Shown here piece after piece: positions 35,326 through 43,256 of a DNA stretch of 64,000 bases. The position numbers and the translations under genes were made by a program. The DNA comes from Xanthomarina gelatinilytica (GTDB taxonomy: Bacteria; Bacteroidota; Bacteroidia; Flavobacteriales; Flavobacteriaceae): the NCBI RefSeq assembly GCF_000348685.1, contig NZ_ANLA01000009.1, positions 101,662 to 165,661 of the forward strand. The letters are read 5' to 3'. The stretch's first letter is position 1, and each line of letters begins with the position of its first letter. The notes below the pieces were generated by a model. That model was given only the letters and a program-made list of their open reading frames with translations, made no database searches and was not told the DNA's origin.

Positions 35326-36225
35326 ATGTGGTCATCCAAAAAACGATTAGATAGAGCCTATAAAAACGCTAAAGTCATCCCTTTTGACGACTCTAGCAAG
35401 TTTATTTTGTTTAGCGATTGCCATCGAGGGGACAATAGTTTTGCAGACGATTTTGCCAACAACCGGAACATTTATTTTCATGCCTTAAAGCATTATTATG
35501 CTGAAGGATTTCAGTATTGTGAATTAGGTGATGGCGACGAGCTTTGGGAAAACTTATCTTTTCAGCCCATTTTTGAGGCCCATAAAAATGTGTATTTGGT
35601 CATGAAACTTTTTCATGAGCAAGAAAGACTACATCTAATTTGGGGAAACCATGATATGGTATACCAAAACCCTGAATATGTAAAAAAACACCTATCTACA
35701 TATTTCGATCCAAAATTGGAAAAAGAAGTTGATTTGTTTTGCAACGCTTCATATCACGAAGGCATTGTTTTAAAACACAAAAACACACAACAAGAAGTGT
35801 TTTTAACCCATGGACACCAAGCAGATTGGTGGAATTATACCTTTTGGAAATTAAGTCGTTTTATGGTTCGTGTACTTTGGAAACCATTGAACGTTATGGG
35901 TATTGCAGACCCAACTAGTCCTGCAAAAAACTACAAGGAACTGATTAAAGTGGAACGAAGGACCAAAAAATGGATTATTGAAAACAACAATATCCTTACT
36001 GTTGTGGGACACACTCACAGGCCTCGCTTTCCCAATCCTGGAGACATTGCTTTTTTTAACGATGGCAGTTGTGTACACCCTAGAAGCATTACAGGAATAG
36101 AGATTGAGAATGGTGAAATTTCTTTAATAAAATGGTATATAGACACCACTGAAAATGGAACCCTTCAAATAGTTAGGGTTTTGCTGGAAGGACCTAGAAA
36201 GTTGATGGACTATAAAACGGAATAA
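35326..36225 (+). CDS. Calcineurin-like metallophosphoesterase
   Basis: Phosphoesterase of about 299 residues with the dinuclear-metal motifs of the calcineurin-like family: ILFSDCHRGDN, GDGDELWEN, WGNHD, LTHGHQADWW and VVGHTHRPRF. No signal peptide or membrane helix. The substrate cannot be read; the family includes UDP-diacylglucosamine hydrolase-like enzymes and nucleotide phosphatases. The ATG at 35326 (MWSSKKRLDRAYKNA) is chosen because the upstream start at 35284 lies inside the gcdH terminator. Confidence 0.86.
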   Translation: MWSSKKRLDRAYKNAKVIPFDDSSKFILFSDCHRGDNSFADDFANNRNIYFHALKHYYAEGFQYCELGDGDELWENLSFQPIFEAHKNVYLVMKLFHEQERLHLIWGNHDMVYQNPEYVKKHLSTYFDPKLEKEVDLFCNASYHEGIVLKHKNTQQEVFLTHGHQADWWNYTFWKLSRFMVRVLWKPLNVMGIADPTSPAKNYKELIKVERRTKKWIIENNNILTVVGHTHRPRFPNPGDIAFFNDGSCVHPRSITGIEIENGEISLIKWYIDTTENGTLQIVRVLLEGPRKLMDYKTE

Positions 36226-36328
36226 GTAAGCGCCATGATATTGAAGGAGCAACAACTTAAAGAATGTTTTTGTATTAGTTTCTTTTAGTGCTAGAGTTGA
36301 AATGTTTTAAAAAGCAACAAGATAAGCT

Positions 36329-36661
36329 TTAAGATTCAGGAGCCAATTCAACCTCCAAGCCTTCCATGTCTGGAGTTATTGGAATCTGACATCCCAATCG
36401 GGAATTTTCTTTTACATAAAACGCTTCGCTCAACATGGCTTCTTCGTCGTCTTGCATTTCTGGAAGTTGGGTATCACTTAACACATAACATTGACAAGAA
36501 GCGCACATGGCCATGCCACCACATATACCTATGGTTCCTTCAGGAGCCAACTCGTAACTACGCACCACTTCCATAAGATTCATAGCCATATCCGTTGGCG
36601 CAACTATGTTATGGGAAACCCCTTCCCTGTCTATTATTTTAATGTTTACGTCTTGTTCCAT
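36329..36661 (-). CDS. Adrenodoxin-type [2Fe-2S] ferredoxin
   Basis: Ferredoxin of 110 residues with the adrenodoxin/putidaredoxin cluster pattern: CGGMAMCASC gives C-x5-C-x2-C, and the fourth ligand is in LGCQIP about 35 residues later. Electron carrier between the adjacent ferredoxin-NADP reductase (44 nt upstream, same strand) and a partner oxygenase or assembly reaction. The arrangement suggests one transcription unit with that reductase. Confidence 0.92.
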   Translation of the reverse strand: MEQDVNIKIIDREGVSHNIVAPTDMAMNLMEVVRSYELAPEGTIGICGGMAMCASCQCYVLSDTQLPEMQDDEEAMLSEAFYVKENSRLGCQIPITPDMEGLEVELAPES

Positions 36662-36705
36662 TTTTTAAAAAAGATATGTCATTTCACTAATGTGGCATTC
36701 ATCGA

Positions 36706-37767
36706 TTAGTCTATAGCTTTTACTACAGCTTTTGGGGCTTCTTTTCTGGAACCATCAAATCCATCAATTCCACTTACAGTTGTGTATTTAAGCACATATT
36801 TTTTTCCAGGATTGATAATTTGATACGCAGCTTGGCACATTAATGTTGCCTCATGAAACCCACATAAAATCAGCTTTAATTTTCCAGGATAGGTATTGAC
36901 ATCACCAATAGCGAATATCCCTGGAATATTGGTTTGATAATCTAAGGCATTGTTCACTTTAATGGCATTTTTTTCAATCTCCAATCCCCAATTTGCAATG
37001 GGACCCAATTTTGGCGACAAACCAAACAGAGGGATGAAATGGTCACATTCCACTTCAAATTCTGTTGGAATGTGTTCTGCCTGACTTACCACAACAGCTT
37101 TTACATGACGGTCTCCCAAAATACCAGTAACTTCAGCTGGAGTTATTAAATTTATCTTTCCAAGATTTTTTAACTCTTGAACTTTTTCCACGGAATCCAA
37201 AGCGCCTCTAAATTCATTTCTTCTGTGTATTAAGGTCACTTCAGAAGCAACATCAGATAAAAAGATGCTCCAATCCAGTGCAGAATCACCACCTCCAGAA
37301 ATAACCACGCGTTTGTTTCTGTATTTTTCTGGATCTTTAATAAAGTATTCCACGCCTTTATCTTCAAAGTATTCAATATTGTGAATTAATGGCTTTCTAG
37401 GTTCAAAACTTCCTAAACCTCCAGCAATGGCAACTACTGGAGCTTGGTGTTTGGTGCCTTTGTTTGTAGTTACAATAAAGGTACCATCCTCTTGCTTGTC
37501 AATAGTTTCAGCTCGTTCCCCAAGTGTAAAACCTGGCTCAAATTGCTTGCATTGCTCCAAAAGGTTTTTGGTTAAATCATCTGCTAAAATTTCTGGAAAA
37601 CCTGGGATATCATAGATAGGTTTTTTTGGATAAATTTCTGAACACTGTCCTCCTGGTTGTGGTAAAGCGTCTATTAAATGACATTTTAATTTTAGTAATC
37701 CTGCTTCAAAAACGGCAAATAAGCCTGTTGGACCAGCTCCAATAATAAGAATATCTGTTTTAATCAT
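36706..37767 (-). CDS. Ferredoxin--NADP+ reductase, thioredoxin-reductase-like (type 2)
   Basis: Flavoprotein of 353 residues of the thioredoxin-reductase-like ferredoxin-NADP reductase type 2 group (YumC-like). FAD site: DILIIGAGPTGLFAVFEAGL; NADPH site: VVISGGGDSALDWSIFLS; IFAIGDVNTYPGKLKLI at the C-terminus. The CxxC redox pair of thioredoxin reductase is missing, as expected for this group. Transfers electrons between NADPH and ferredoxin encoded just downstream. The promoter region carries a candidate CRP-like site (37814-37835) and a -7 box. Confidence 0.92.
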   Translation of the reverse strand: MIKTDILIIGAGPTGLFAVFEAGLLKLKCHLIDALPQPGGQCSEIYPKKPIYDIPGFPEILADDLTKNLLEQCKQFEPGFTLGERAETIDKQEDGTFIVTTNKGTKHQAPVVAIAGGLGSFEPRKPLIHNIEYFEDKGVEYFIKDPEKYRNKRVVISGGGDSALDWSIFLSDVASEVTLIHRRNEFRGALDSVEKVQELKNLGKINLITPAEVTGILGDRHVKAVVVSQAEHIPTEFEVECDHFIPLFGLSPKLGPIANWGLEIEKNAIKVNNALDYQTNIPGIFAIGDVNTYPGKLKLILCGFHEATLMCQAAYQIINPGKKYVLKYTTVSGIDGFDGSRKEAPKAVVKAID

Positions 37768-37787
37768 GAATTGTAAATTTCAAGAGA

Positions 37788-37795
37788 CAAAGTTA
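37788..37795 (-). promoter_or_regulatory. -7 box of ferredoxin reductase promoter
   Basis: Minus strand TAACTTTG matches TAnnTTTG exactly; predicts a start site near 37784, about 17 nt from the start codon. The usual -33 box is absent, in keeping with an activator-dependent promoter. Confidence 0.6.
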
Positions 37796-37813
37796 TTATT
37801 TACTTTATTAATT

Positions 37814-37835
37814 AAATGTGACAAAAGTCACATTT
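37814..37835 (-). promoter_or_regulatory. CRP/FNR-family-like operator
   Basis: Perfect inverted repeat AAATGTGAC-N4-GTCACATTT: its two 8-bp halves (AAATGTGA / TCACATTT) with 6-bp spacing are identical to the classic CRP consensus. Centred about 40 bp upstream of the predicted start of the ferredoxin reductase operon, which is a class II activator position. Assigning it to a particular regulator is inference. Confidence 0.65.
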
Positions 37836-37851
37836 AAGGTTTTTTAATAAT

Positions 37852-38094
37852 TTAAGCGTCTATATTAATAACTTGTTCTATTTGAGGTGCATACTTTTTA
37901 ATGGTCATTTCCACGCCAGACTTAAGGGTCATTTGGTTTACACTGCAACCTACACAAGCACCTTGCAGTTGTACTTTAACCAGCTTATCATCCTCTATGG
38001 ATAGTAATGAAATATCACCACCATCACTTTGTAAAAACGGACGGATTTCGTCTAGCGCTTTTTCAATGTTCATTTTAAGTTCTTCTGTAGTCAT
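37852..38094 (-). CDS. nfuA: NifU-like Fe-S scaffold/carrier (Nfu domain)
   Basis: An 80-residue protein that is only the C-terminal Nfu domain of NifU. The cluster-binding pair is CVGCSVNQMTLKSGVEM (CxxC). It receives Fe-S clusters and transfers them to target proteins. Located 3 nt after the Mrp gene on the same strand, so the two form an operon for Fe-S trafficking controlled by the dyad at 39310-39324. Name used by analogy; this is the short Nfu-type, not the full-length E. coli NfuA. Confidence 0.9.
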   Translation of the reverse strand: MTTEELKMNIEKALDEIRPFLQSDGGDISLLSIEDDKLVKVQLQGACVGCSVNQMTLKSGVEMTIKKYAPQIEQVINIDA

Positions 38095-38097
38095 AAC

Positions 38098-39234
38098 CTA
38101 TTTTTTTACGGCCGAACATCCAGCCATGGTTGTAATTTTTATCGCTTCGGTTGGTGGCAAATTGGTATTGCGTTTTACCACTTCTTGAACCACTTGTTGT
38201 GTTAAGGTCTCAAAAGCCTCTTCTAAAGGCGTTGCTGTTTGCAAAGCAGCAGGACGACCTACGTCTCCAGCTTCACGAATGCTTTGAACCAATGGAATAT
38301 CTCCTAAAAATGGCACATTCAAGTCTTCTGCTAGGTGTTTAGCTCCTTCTCTTCCAAAAATATAATATTTGTTTTCTGGTAGTTCTTCTGGAGTAAAATA
38401 TGCCATATTTTCAATAATTCCTAAAACAGGAACATTGATACTTTCTTGCTGAAACATAGCAACTCCTTTTTTAGCATCTGCCAAAGCCACATTTTGAGGT
38501 GTACTTACTACTACAGCACCTGTAATTGGTAAAGATTGCATGATGCTTAAATGAATGTCTCCTGTTCCTGGAGGTAAATCTATGAGCATAAAATCCAATT
38601 CTCCCCAATGGGCATCGAAAATCATTTGATTTAAGGCTTTGGCAGCCATAGGACCTCTCCATACTACTGCTTGGTTAGGTTGCGTAAAAAACCCTATGGA
38701 CAGTATTTTTACACCATAATTCTCAACCGGCTTCATTTTGGATTTTCCTTCAATGTTAACGGCCAAAGGTTTTTCGTTTTCAACTTGAAACATCATGGGA
38801 ACTGAAGGTCCATAAATATCGGCATCTAAAACTCCCACTTTAAAGCCCATTTTAGACAAGGTCACAGCCAAATTGGCAGTGACTGTAGATTTTCCCACAC
38901 CACCTTTTCCGGAAGCTACGGCTATAATGTTTTGAATACCTGGAATCTGTTTTCCTTTAATAACATTAGGAGCAGGTTTTGTAGGCGCATCAACTTTTAC
39001 GTTTACTGTAATTTTAGCTTTTTCATAAACCAAATCGTGAATGGTTTTCATAATCTCGACTTCGGTTTTCTTTTTGGCTTGTAGACTTGGGTTGTTTATG
39101 GTAATATCAACAATAACCTCATCGGCAAAAGTCACAACGTTTTTTACTGCGCCACTTTCCACCATATTTTTTCCTTCTCCAGGTGCCGAAATGGTTTCAA
39201 GCGCTTTTAATATGTCTTGTTTGTTTAATTTCAT
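38098..39234 (-). CDS. Mrp/ApbC-family P-loop ATPase, Fe-S carrier
   Basis: Fe-S cluster carrier of 378 residues. An N-terminal MIP18/DUF59-like domain (residues 1-90, ALETISAPGEGKNMVESGAVKNV) precedes the deviant Walker A SGKGGVGKSTVTANLA (about residues 108-122) and motifs VLDADIYGPSVPMMF and DFMLIDLPPGTGD. A Cys near the C-terminus (AGCSAVKK) and others may bind a cluster. Upstream of nfu, with which it is co-transcribed. It has its own -7 box and an iron-type operator-like dyad. Confidence 0.92.
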   Translation of the reverse strand: MKLNKQDILKALETISAPGEGKNMVESGAVKNVVTFADEVIVDITINNPSLQAKKKTEVEIMKTIHDLVYEKAKITVNVKVDAPTKPAPNVIKGKQIPGIQNIIAVASGKGGVGKSTVTANLAVTLSKMGFKVGVLDADIYGPSVPMMFQVENEKPLAVNIEGKSKMKPVENYGVKILSIGFFTQPNQAVVWRGPMAAKALNQMIFDAHWGELDFMLIDLPPGTGDIHLSIMQSLPITGAVVVSTPQNVALADAKKGVAMFQQESINVPVLGIIENMAYFTPEELPENKYYIFGREGAKHLAEDLNVPFLGDIPLVQSIREAGDVGRPAALQTATPLEEAFETLTQQVVQEVVKRNTNLPPTEAIKITTMAGCSAVKK

Positions 39235-39309
39235 GGTAAACTATATCTAAAAAAACAGTCCATAAAACAGATATTTTTATCCTATTTTATACGACTCATT
39301 TTTAATTAT

Positions 39310-39324
39310 TAAGAATCATTCTAA
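39310..39324 (-). promoter_or_regulatory. Fur-family-like 7-1-7 dyad at the mrp promoter
   Basis: TAAGAAT-C-ATTCTAA is a 7-1-7 inverted repeat with one mismatch, resembling Fur/PerR-family boxes. It overlaps the predicted start site (near 39325), a position expected for repression. Gene function (Fe-S assembly) fits metal or redox control; the regulator is not identified. Confidence 0.6.
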
Positions 39325-39328
39325 AATG

Positions 39329-39336
39329 CAAATATA
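39329..39336 (-). promoter_or_regulatory. -7 box of mrp-nfu operon
   Basis: Minus strand TATATTTG is an exact TAnnTTTG match, next to the dyad at 39310-39324; predicted leader about 90 nt. Confidence 0.6.
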
Positions 39337-39454
39337 CAGCGAATAGTTTAGAATTTGAAAAAGTTTAATTGAAATGATTGATGTTTGGATTTGGTTTTGT
39401 TATCGGGTTGTGGATTTGTAATTATTTCCTAATTTTTCAAGAATTTACAAATAA

Positions 39455-39784
39455 TTACAATTCCTTAGAAGGATCCCAAAACACTTCCTCAAAATTCTGA
39501 ATTTGATTGTCTGTTACTTGAACACCTTCACTTTCCAAGAGTTGCTGCATTAAATTGGTGCCTTCAAAATGATGTTTTCCTGTTAGCAACCCCTTTCTGT
39601 TTACCACACGATGTGCTGGAACATCTTTATTATGCGAACCATTCATGGCATAACCAACCATTCTGGCGCTTCTTGCTGCTCCAAGATACTTGGCTATGGC
39701 TCCATAACTGGTTACACGACCATAAGGGATTTGTTTTGCCACTTGATAAACTTTGTCGAAAAAACTAAGTGCTTTTGTTTGCAT
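39455..39784 (-). CDS. Alkyltransferase-like protein (inactive MGMT homologue)
   Basis: Small 109-residue homologue of the C-terminal domain of O6-alkylguanine-DNA methyltransferase. Helix-turn-helix KQIPYGRVTSYGAIAKYLG and ARSARMVGYAMN (Arg finger region). The active-site PCHRV is replaced by PAHRVV (residue about 57), so it cannot accept an alkyl group; it should bind O6-alkylguanine lesions and hand them to nucleotide excision repair, as described for alkyltransferase-like proteins. Followed by LysE on the same strand order (7 nt upstream of it). Confidence 0.9.
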   Translation of the reverse strand: MQTKALSFFDKVYQVAKQIPYGRVTSYGAIAKYLGAARSARMVGYAMNGSHNKDVPAHRVVNRKGLLTGKHHFEGTNLMQQLLESEGVQVTDNQIQNFEEVFWDPSKEL

Positions 39785-39791
39785 GGAGCAA

Positions 39792-40424
39792 TTAATAATA
39801 TTTTCTAAGTATACTTATTAAGGTAATAATGGAAATTATTCCAGTAATGACACCTATAATGTAATTCATGTTTGTTTGCGAAGTTTCTTTGGTCTTTTTT
39901 ATTTTGTCGAAAAAGAAAATATATACATATAAATTGGTAAAAGACCCCATGGCTGCTCCTGCAACATAGGTGGAAATTCCAGGTTTATCAAACGTCAACC
40001 ATCCAAATGAAGCAATGGTAATGGTAATATATGCTTGAAAAGGTATGGGAAACATGTTGATACTGGACAAAAACATACCTTGAAAAAACCTGCTTCGTTT
40101 GCTTTTGGTTTCTAATTCTGTGTCTGGTTTGGATTGTTTTTTTGCAATAAGCAAAAAGTAAATGGTAATTAAAACAAAAATCACAAAAGCCACTTGCTGA
40201 AGTATATCTATTACATCTGGATGTTTGCTTAAATATCTGGCAAAAACTGTGGCAATAAGCGTTTGGAAGAGAAAAATCAAGGAGGCGCCCAAAGAAAACA
40301 TTATCCCTCTGGCATGACCTTCTTTTAAGCTAATTTTAGCTGCAGTCATGTTTAACAACCCTGGAGGAACTGCTGCTAAAAAAGCCACTAGCATGGCTAT
40401 AAAAAAAAGGGCTGTTAAACTCAA
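39792..40424 (-). CDS. LysE-family translocator
   Basis: Inner-membrane exporter of 210 residues with about six hydrophobic helices; N-terminal VAFLAAVPPGLLNMTAAKI carries the P-G motif typical of LysE/RhtB-like amino-acid exporters. The start is TTG (40424): an in-frame TAA belonging to trmB lies 3 nt upstream and the first ATG (residue 11) would remove half of helix 1. The substrate is unknown. Sits between trmB and the alkyltransferase-like gene, likely co-transcribed. Confidence 0.8.
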   Translation of the reverse strand: MSLTALFFIAMLVAFLAAVPPGLLNMTAAKISLKEGHARGIMFSLGASLIFLFQTLIATVFARYLSKHPDVIDILQQVAFVIFVLITIYFLLIAKKQSKPDTELETKSKRSRFFQGMFLSSINMFPIPFQAYITITIASFGWLTFDKPGISTYVAGAAMGSFTNLYVYIFFFDKIKKTKETSQTNMNYIIGVITGIISIITLISILRKYY

Positions 40425-40427
40425 AAT

Positions 40428-41102
40428 TTACTTGATTTTAAATCGAATATACGTAATTGGTTTGTTTTGTTCTAAATATTGGCTCTCATAAAATGTTTGA
40501 ATGCCAGTCACATCTTCTGGGCTGCCTTCCTGTTTATACACATTATGGTTGGCATAAAGCACCTCATGTCCTTCGCCATGGAGCAATCCAAGTGTATAGC
40601 CATGCATAAACTCGCTATCGGTTTTTAAGTTTACTACACCATCTGGTTTTAATATGTTTTTATAACGTTTTAAAAACCCTGAATTGGTCATTCTGTGCTT
40701 GGTTCGCTTATACTTAATCTGAGGGTCTGGAAAAGTAATCCAAATTTCATCCACTTCATTGTTTGCAAAAGCATCATCAACCAGTTCTATCTGTGTACGT
40801 AAAAACGCTGCATTTGGTAAACCTTCTTCCAAAGCTGTTTTGGCCCCTCGCCAAAACCTGGCCCCTTTTATATCGATACCAATAAAATTTTTATTTGGAT
40901 ATTTCTTTGCCAATGCAACTGTGTATTCCCCTTTGCCACAGCCCAATTCCAATACCAAGGGATTGCTGTTTTTAAAATAGGTTTTGTTCCAGTTTCCCTT
41001 TAAGGGAAATTGATTGTTTACCAATTCATCCCTTTTGGGCTGAAATACATTTTCAAACGTTTCGTTTTCCTTAAAGCGTTTTAATTTATTTTTACTTCCC
41101 AC
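40428..41102 (-). CDS. trmB: tRNA (guanine-46-N7)-methyltransferase
   Basis: SAM-dependent methyltransferase that forms m7G46 in tRNA; 224 residues. SAM site LVLELGCGKGEYTVAL (residues 48-63), FIGIDIKGARFWRGAK, and the family motif EIWITFPDPQIKYKRTKHRM. The start is GTG at 41102 (MGSKNKLKRF). It is divergent from the glycosyltransferase gene at 41190. LysE and an alkyltransferase-like gene follow. Confidence 0.94.
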   Translation of the reverse strand: MGSKNKLKRFKENETFENVFQPKRDELVNNQFPLKGNWNKTYFKNSNPLVLELGCGKGEYTVALAKKYPNKNFIGIDIKGARFWRGAKTALEEGLPNAAFLRTQIELVDDAFANNEVDEIWITFPDPQIKYKRTKHRMTNSGFLKRYKNILKPDGVVNLKTDSEFMHGYTLGLLHGEGHEVLYANHNVYKQEGSPEDVTGIQTFYESQYLEQNKPITYIRFKIK

Positions 41103-41170
41103 GTAATAAATTTTACAATTAAAATATCATTCGGTAAAATTAAGGAAATATATGCAAGTGTTAATATCCT

Positions 41171-41178
41171 TATCTTTG
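41171..41178 (+). promoter_or_regulatory. -7 box before the MurG-like gene
   Basis: TATCTTTG matches TAnnTTTG exactly, 12 nt before the ATG at 41190; the transcript would be nearly leaderless. Confidence 0.45.
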
Positions 41179-41189
41179 TTTTTACGTAT

Positions 41190-42245
41190 ATGAACAAACG
41201 AATTTTAGTTGCGCCTTTAAATTGGGGATTGGGCCATGCAACCAGATGCATCCCAATTATTGAAGCTTTAATCCAACAGCAATTCACACCTGTAATAGCT
41301 AGTGATGGTTATGCACTGGAGCTTTTAAGAAAAGAATTTCCAGGATTGGACAGTTTTGAGCTGCCATCCTACCACATTAGGTATGCAAAAAACAAGCATT
41401 TGTTTAAACTGAAACTCTTACAACGCGCACCCAAATTGCTTAACGCCATAAAAGCTGAAAAAAAAATTGTAAAACAGCTTATAGAAACAGAAAACATCCA
41501 TGGCATTGTTTCGGATAATAGATTGGGAGTTTACAATAAGCTTGTTCCTTGCGTATTTATCACACACCAACTACAGGTTTTAAGTGGGACTACCACATGG
41601 ATTAGCACCAAGCTTCATTTAAAGGCTATGAAGCAGTTTAATGAATGTTGGGTTCCAGATTACCATGGCACTCCCAATTTAAGTGGCAAGCTTGGCCATA
41701 TGGACACTAACCAGATTCCTATAAAATATATTGGCCCAATAAGTAGGTTTGTAAAAAAAGAATGTCCCATCAAATATGAGGTGATGGTATTGCTTTCTGG
41801 TCCAGAACCTCAACGATCGTTACTTGAGAAAAAATTATTAAACATGTTTAAATTATTTTCAGGTTCTGTTTTATTTATAAAAGGTATTGTAGAGAAACAC
41901 CAAAAAAAGGAGCAAATAAATAACATGACTGTTTATAATTTTATGACCAGTGACTTGTTGGAAACATCTTTAAACCAAAGCAAATTAATTATTTCTAGGT
42001 CTGGTTATACAACCATTATGGATTTGACCAAATTAAGAAAGCAGGCCTTTTTTATCCCTACTCCTGGGCAATTTGAACAAGAATATTTAGCTGAAAGATT
42101 GGACAGGCAAGGCTTGGCACCTTATTGCAATCAAGAAGATTTTGACTTAAAAGAGCTTGAAAGAGTAATTGATTATAAAGGGTTGAACGATTTTGGATAT
42201 GAGTTAAACTACAAAAAACTATTCGGCCTTTTCAAGACTGAATGA
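41190..42245 (+). CDS. Glycosyltransferase with MurG-like fold
   Basis: GT-B-type glycosyltransferase of 351 residues. The N-terminal loop VAPLNWGLGHATRCIPIIEAL is the glycine-rich acceptor motif seen in GT28/MurG-like enzymes; the C-terminal domain has SRSGYTTIMDLTKLRKQAFFIPTPGQFEQEYLA, the donor-nucleotide site. The sugar and acceptor are unknown; the closest groups are lipid-linked UDP-sugar transferases. The ORF overlaps the convergent histidine kinase gene by 27 nt at its 3' end. Confidence 0.82.
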   Translation: MNKRILVAPLNWGLGHATRCIPIIEALIQQQFTPVIASDGYALELLRKEFPGLDSFELPSYHIRYAKNKHLFKLKLLQRAPKLLNAIKAEKKIVKQLIETENIHGIVSDNRLGVYNKLVPCVFITHQLQVLSGTTTWISTKLHLKAMKQFNECWVPDYHGTPNLSGKLGHMDTNQIPIKYIGPISRFVKKECPIKYEVMVLLSGPEPQRSLLEKKLLNMFKLFSGSVLFIKGIVEKHQKKEQINNMTVYNFMTSDLLETSLNQSKLIISRSGYTTIMDLTKLRKQAFFIPTPGQFEQEYLAERLDRQGLAPYCNQEDFDLKELERVIDYKGLNDFGYELNYKKLFGLFKTE

Positions 42246-43256
42246 AAACTCGCTTCCAACACCAAGTTCGCTCTCTACATAAATTTTTTCGTCGTGGGCT
42301 TCAATAATATGTTTTACTATAGATAGTCCTAAACCAGAGCCACCTTCTTTTCTGGAGCCACTTTTATCCACTCTGTAAAAACGCTCAAAAACCCTAGCTA
42401 AATTTGCTTTGGCAATGCCTTCGCCATTATCGGTTATCCGGACAATGACCTTATTTTTTATTAAATTTTCTATACTAATTTCTGTAGTGCCTTTTTCCCT
42501 TCCGTATTTTATGGAGTTTACAACCAGATTGGTTATGACCTGTTGGATACGTTCAAAATCGGCATTTACCAAAATGGGTTTGTTGTAATCCATATCAAAG
42601 GTGAGAGTGATTTTTTTCTTTGAAGCTTTCATTTCAAGAAGATCGAAGACGCTTTTTATCAATTCAACAATATCAAAAGTAGTGATGTTCAGTCTTAAAT
42701 CGCCTGCTTCAAATTTGGTGATCATATCTAAATCCTTTACAATATAGATAAGCCTTTCCACACCTTTATTGGCTCTGTTTAAATACTTCTCCCTGATTTT
42801 TTTATCGTTAATGGCACCATCAATTAAAGTCAGCAAATAGCCTTGAACCGTAAATAGTGGCGTTTTTAATTCATGGGACACATTCCCTATAAACTCCTTT
42901 CTATAGGCTTCCCTAATCTTAAGGGATTCAATTTCCAATTTTTTATCTCTGGCATACTTATCAATTTCCTTGGTAAGTGTTGCCATATCGGTTGTGATTG
43001 GTTTTTTTGTTAAAGAGGTGGATTCCAACAAAGTTAGGTCGTCGTAGATTTTTTTTACACGTCTGTAAATAAAACGTTCGGCCCTATATTGAATAATAAA
43101 AAAACTCACGAAATAACAAACTACTGCAAACAAAAGGATCAATGAAGTTAAGTTTCCCGTAGCAAACAAAAAAACACCCAATAAGAGTGTTGTTGAAACA
43201 GTAATATACAACGCTGTTTTAATAGCGAATTTATATGTTTTTTTAAGTTTCTGCAT
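42219..43256 (-). CDS. PhoR-like sensor histidine kinase
   Basis: Sensor kinase of 345 residues with two adjacent N-terminal membrane helices (about residues 10-55), a short linker without a large extracellular sensor, HisKA with FIGNVSHELKTPLFTVQGYL (phospho-His), and HATPase_c with NLVVNSIKYG, DNGEGI, and GSGLGLSIVKHI. Its start overlaps the stop of the PhoB-like regulator by one base (TGATG). Partner of the regulator at 43256-43939. Overlaps the convergent glycosyltransferase end by 27 nt. Confidence 0.92.
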   Translation of the reverse strand: MQKLKKTYKFAIKTALYITVSTTLLLGVFLFATGNLTSLILLFAVVCYFVSFFIIQYRAERFIYRRVKKIYDDLTLLESTSLTKKPITTDMATLTKEIDKYARDKKLEIESLKIREAYRKEFIGNVSHELKTPLFTVQGYLLTLIDGAINDKKIREKYLNRANKGVERLIYIVKDLDMITKFEAGDLRLNITTFDIVELIKSVFDLLEMKASKKKITLTFDMDYNKPILVNADFERIQQVITNLVVNSIKYGREKGTTEISIENLIKNKVIVRITDNGEGIAKANLARVFERFYRVDKSGSRKEGGSGLGLSIVKHIIEAHDEKIYVESELGVGSEFSFSLEKAE

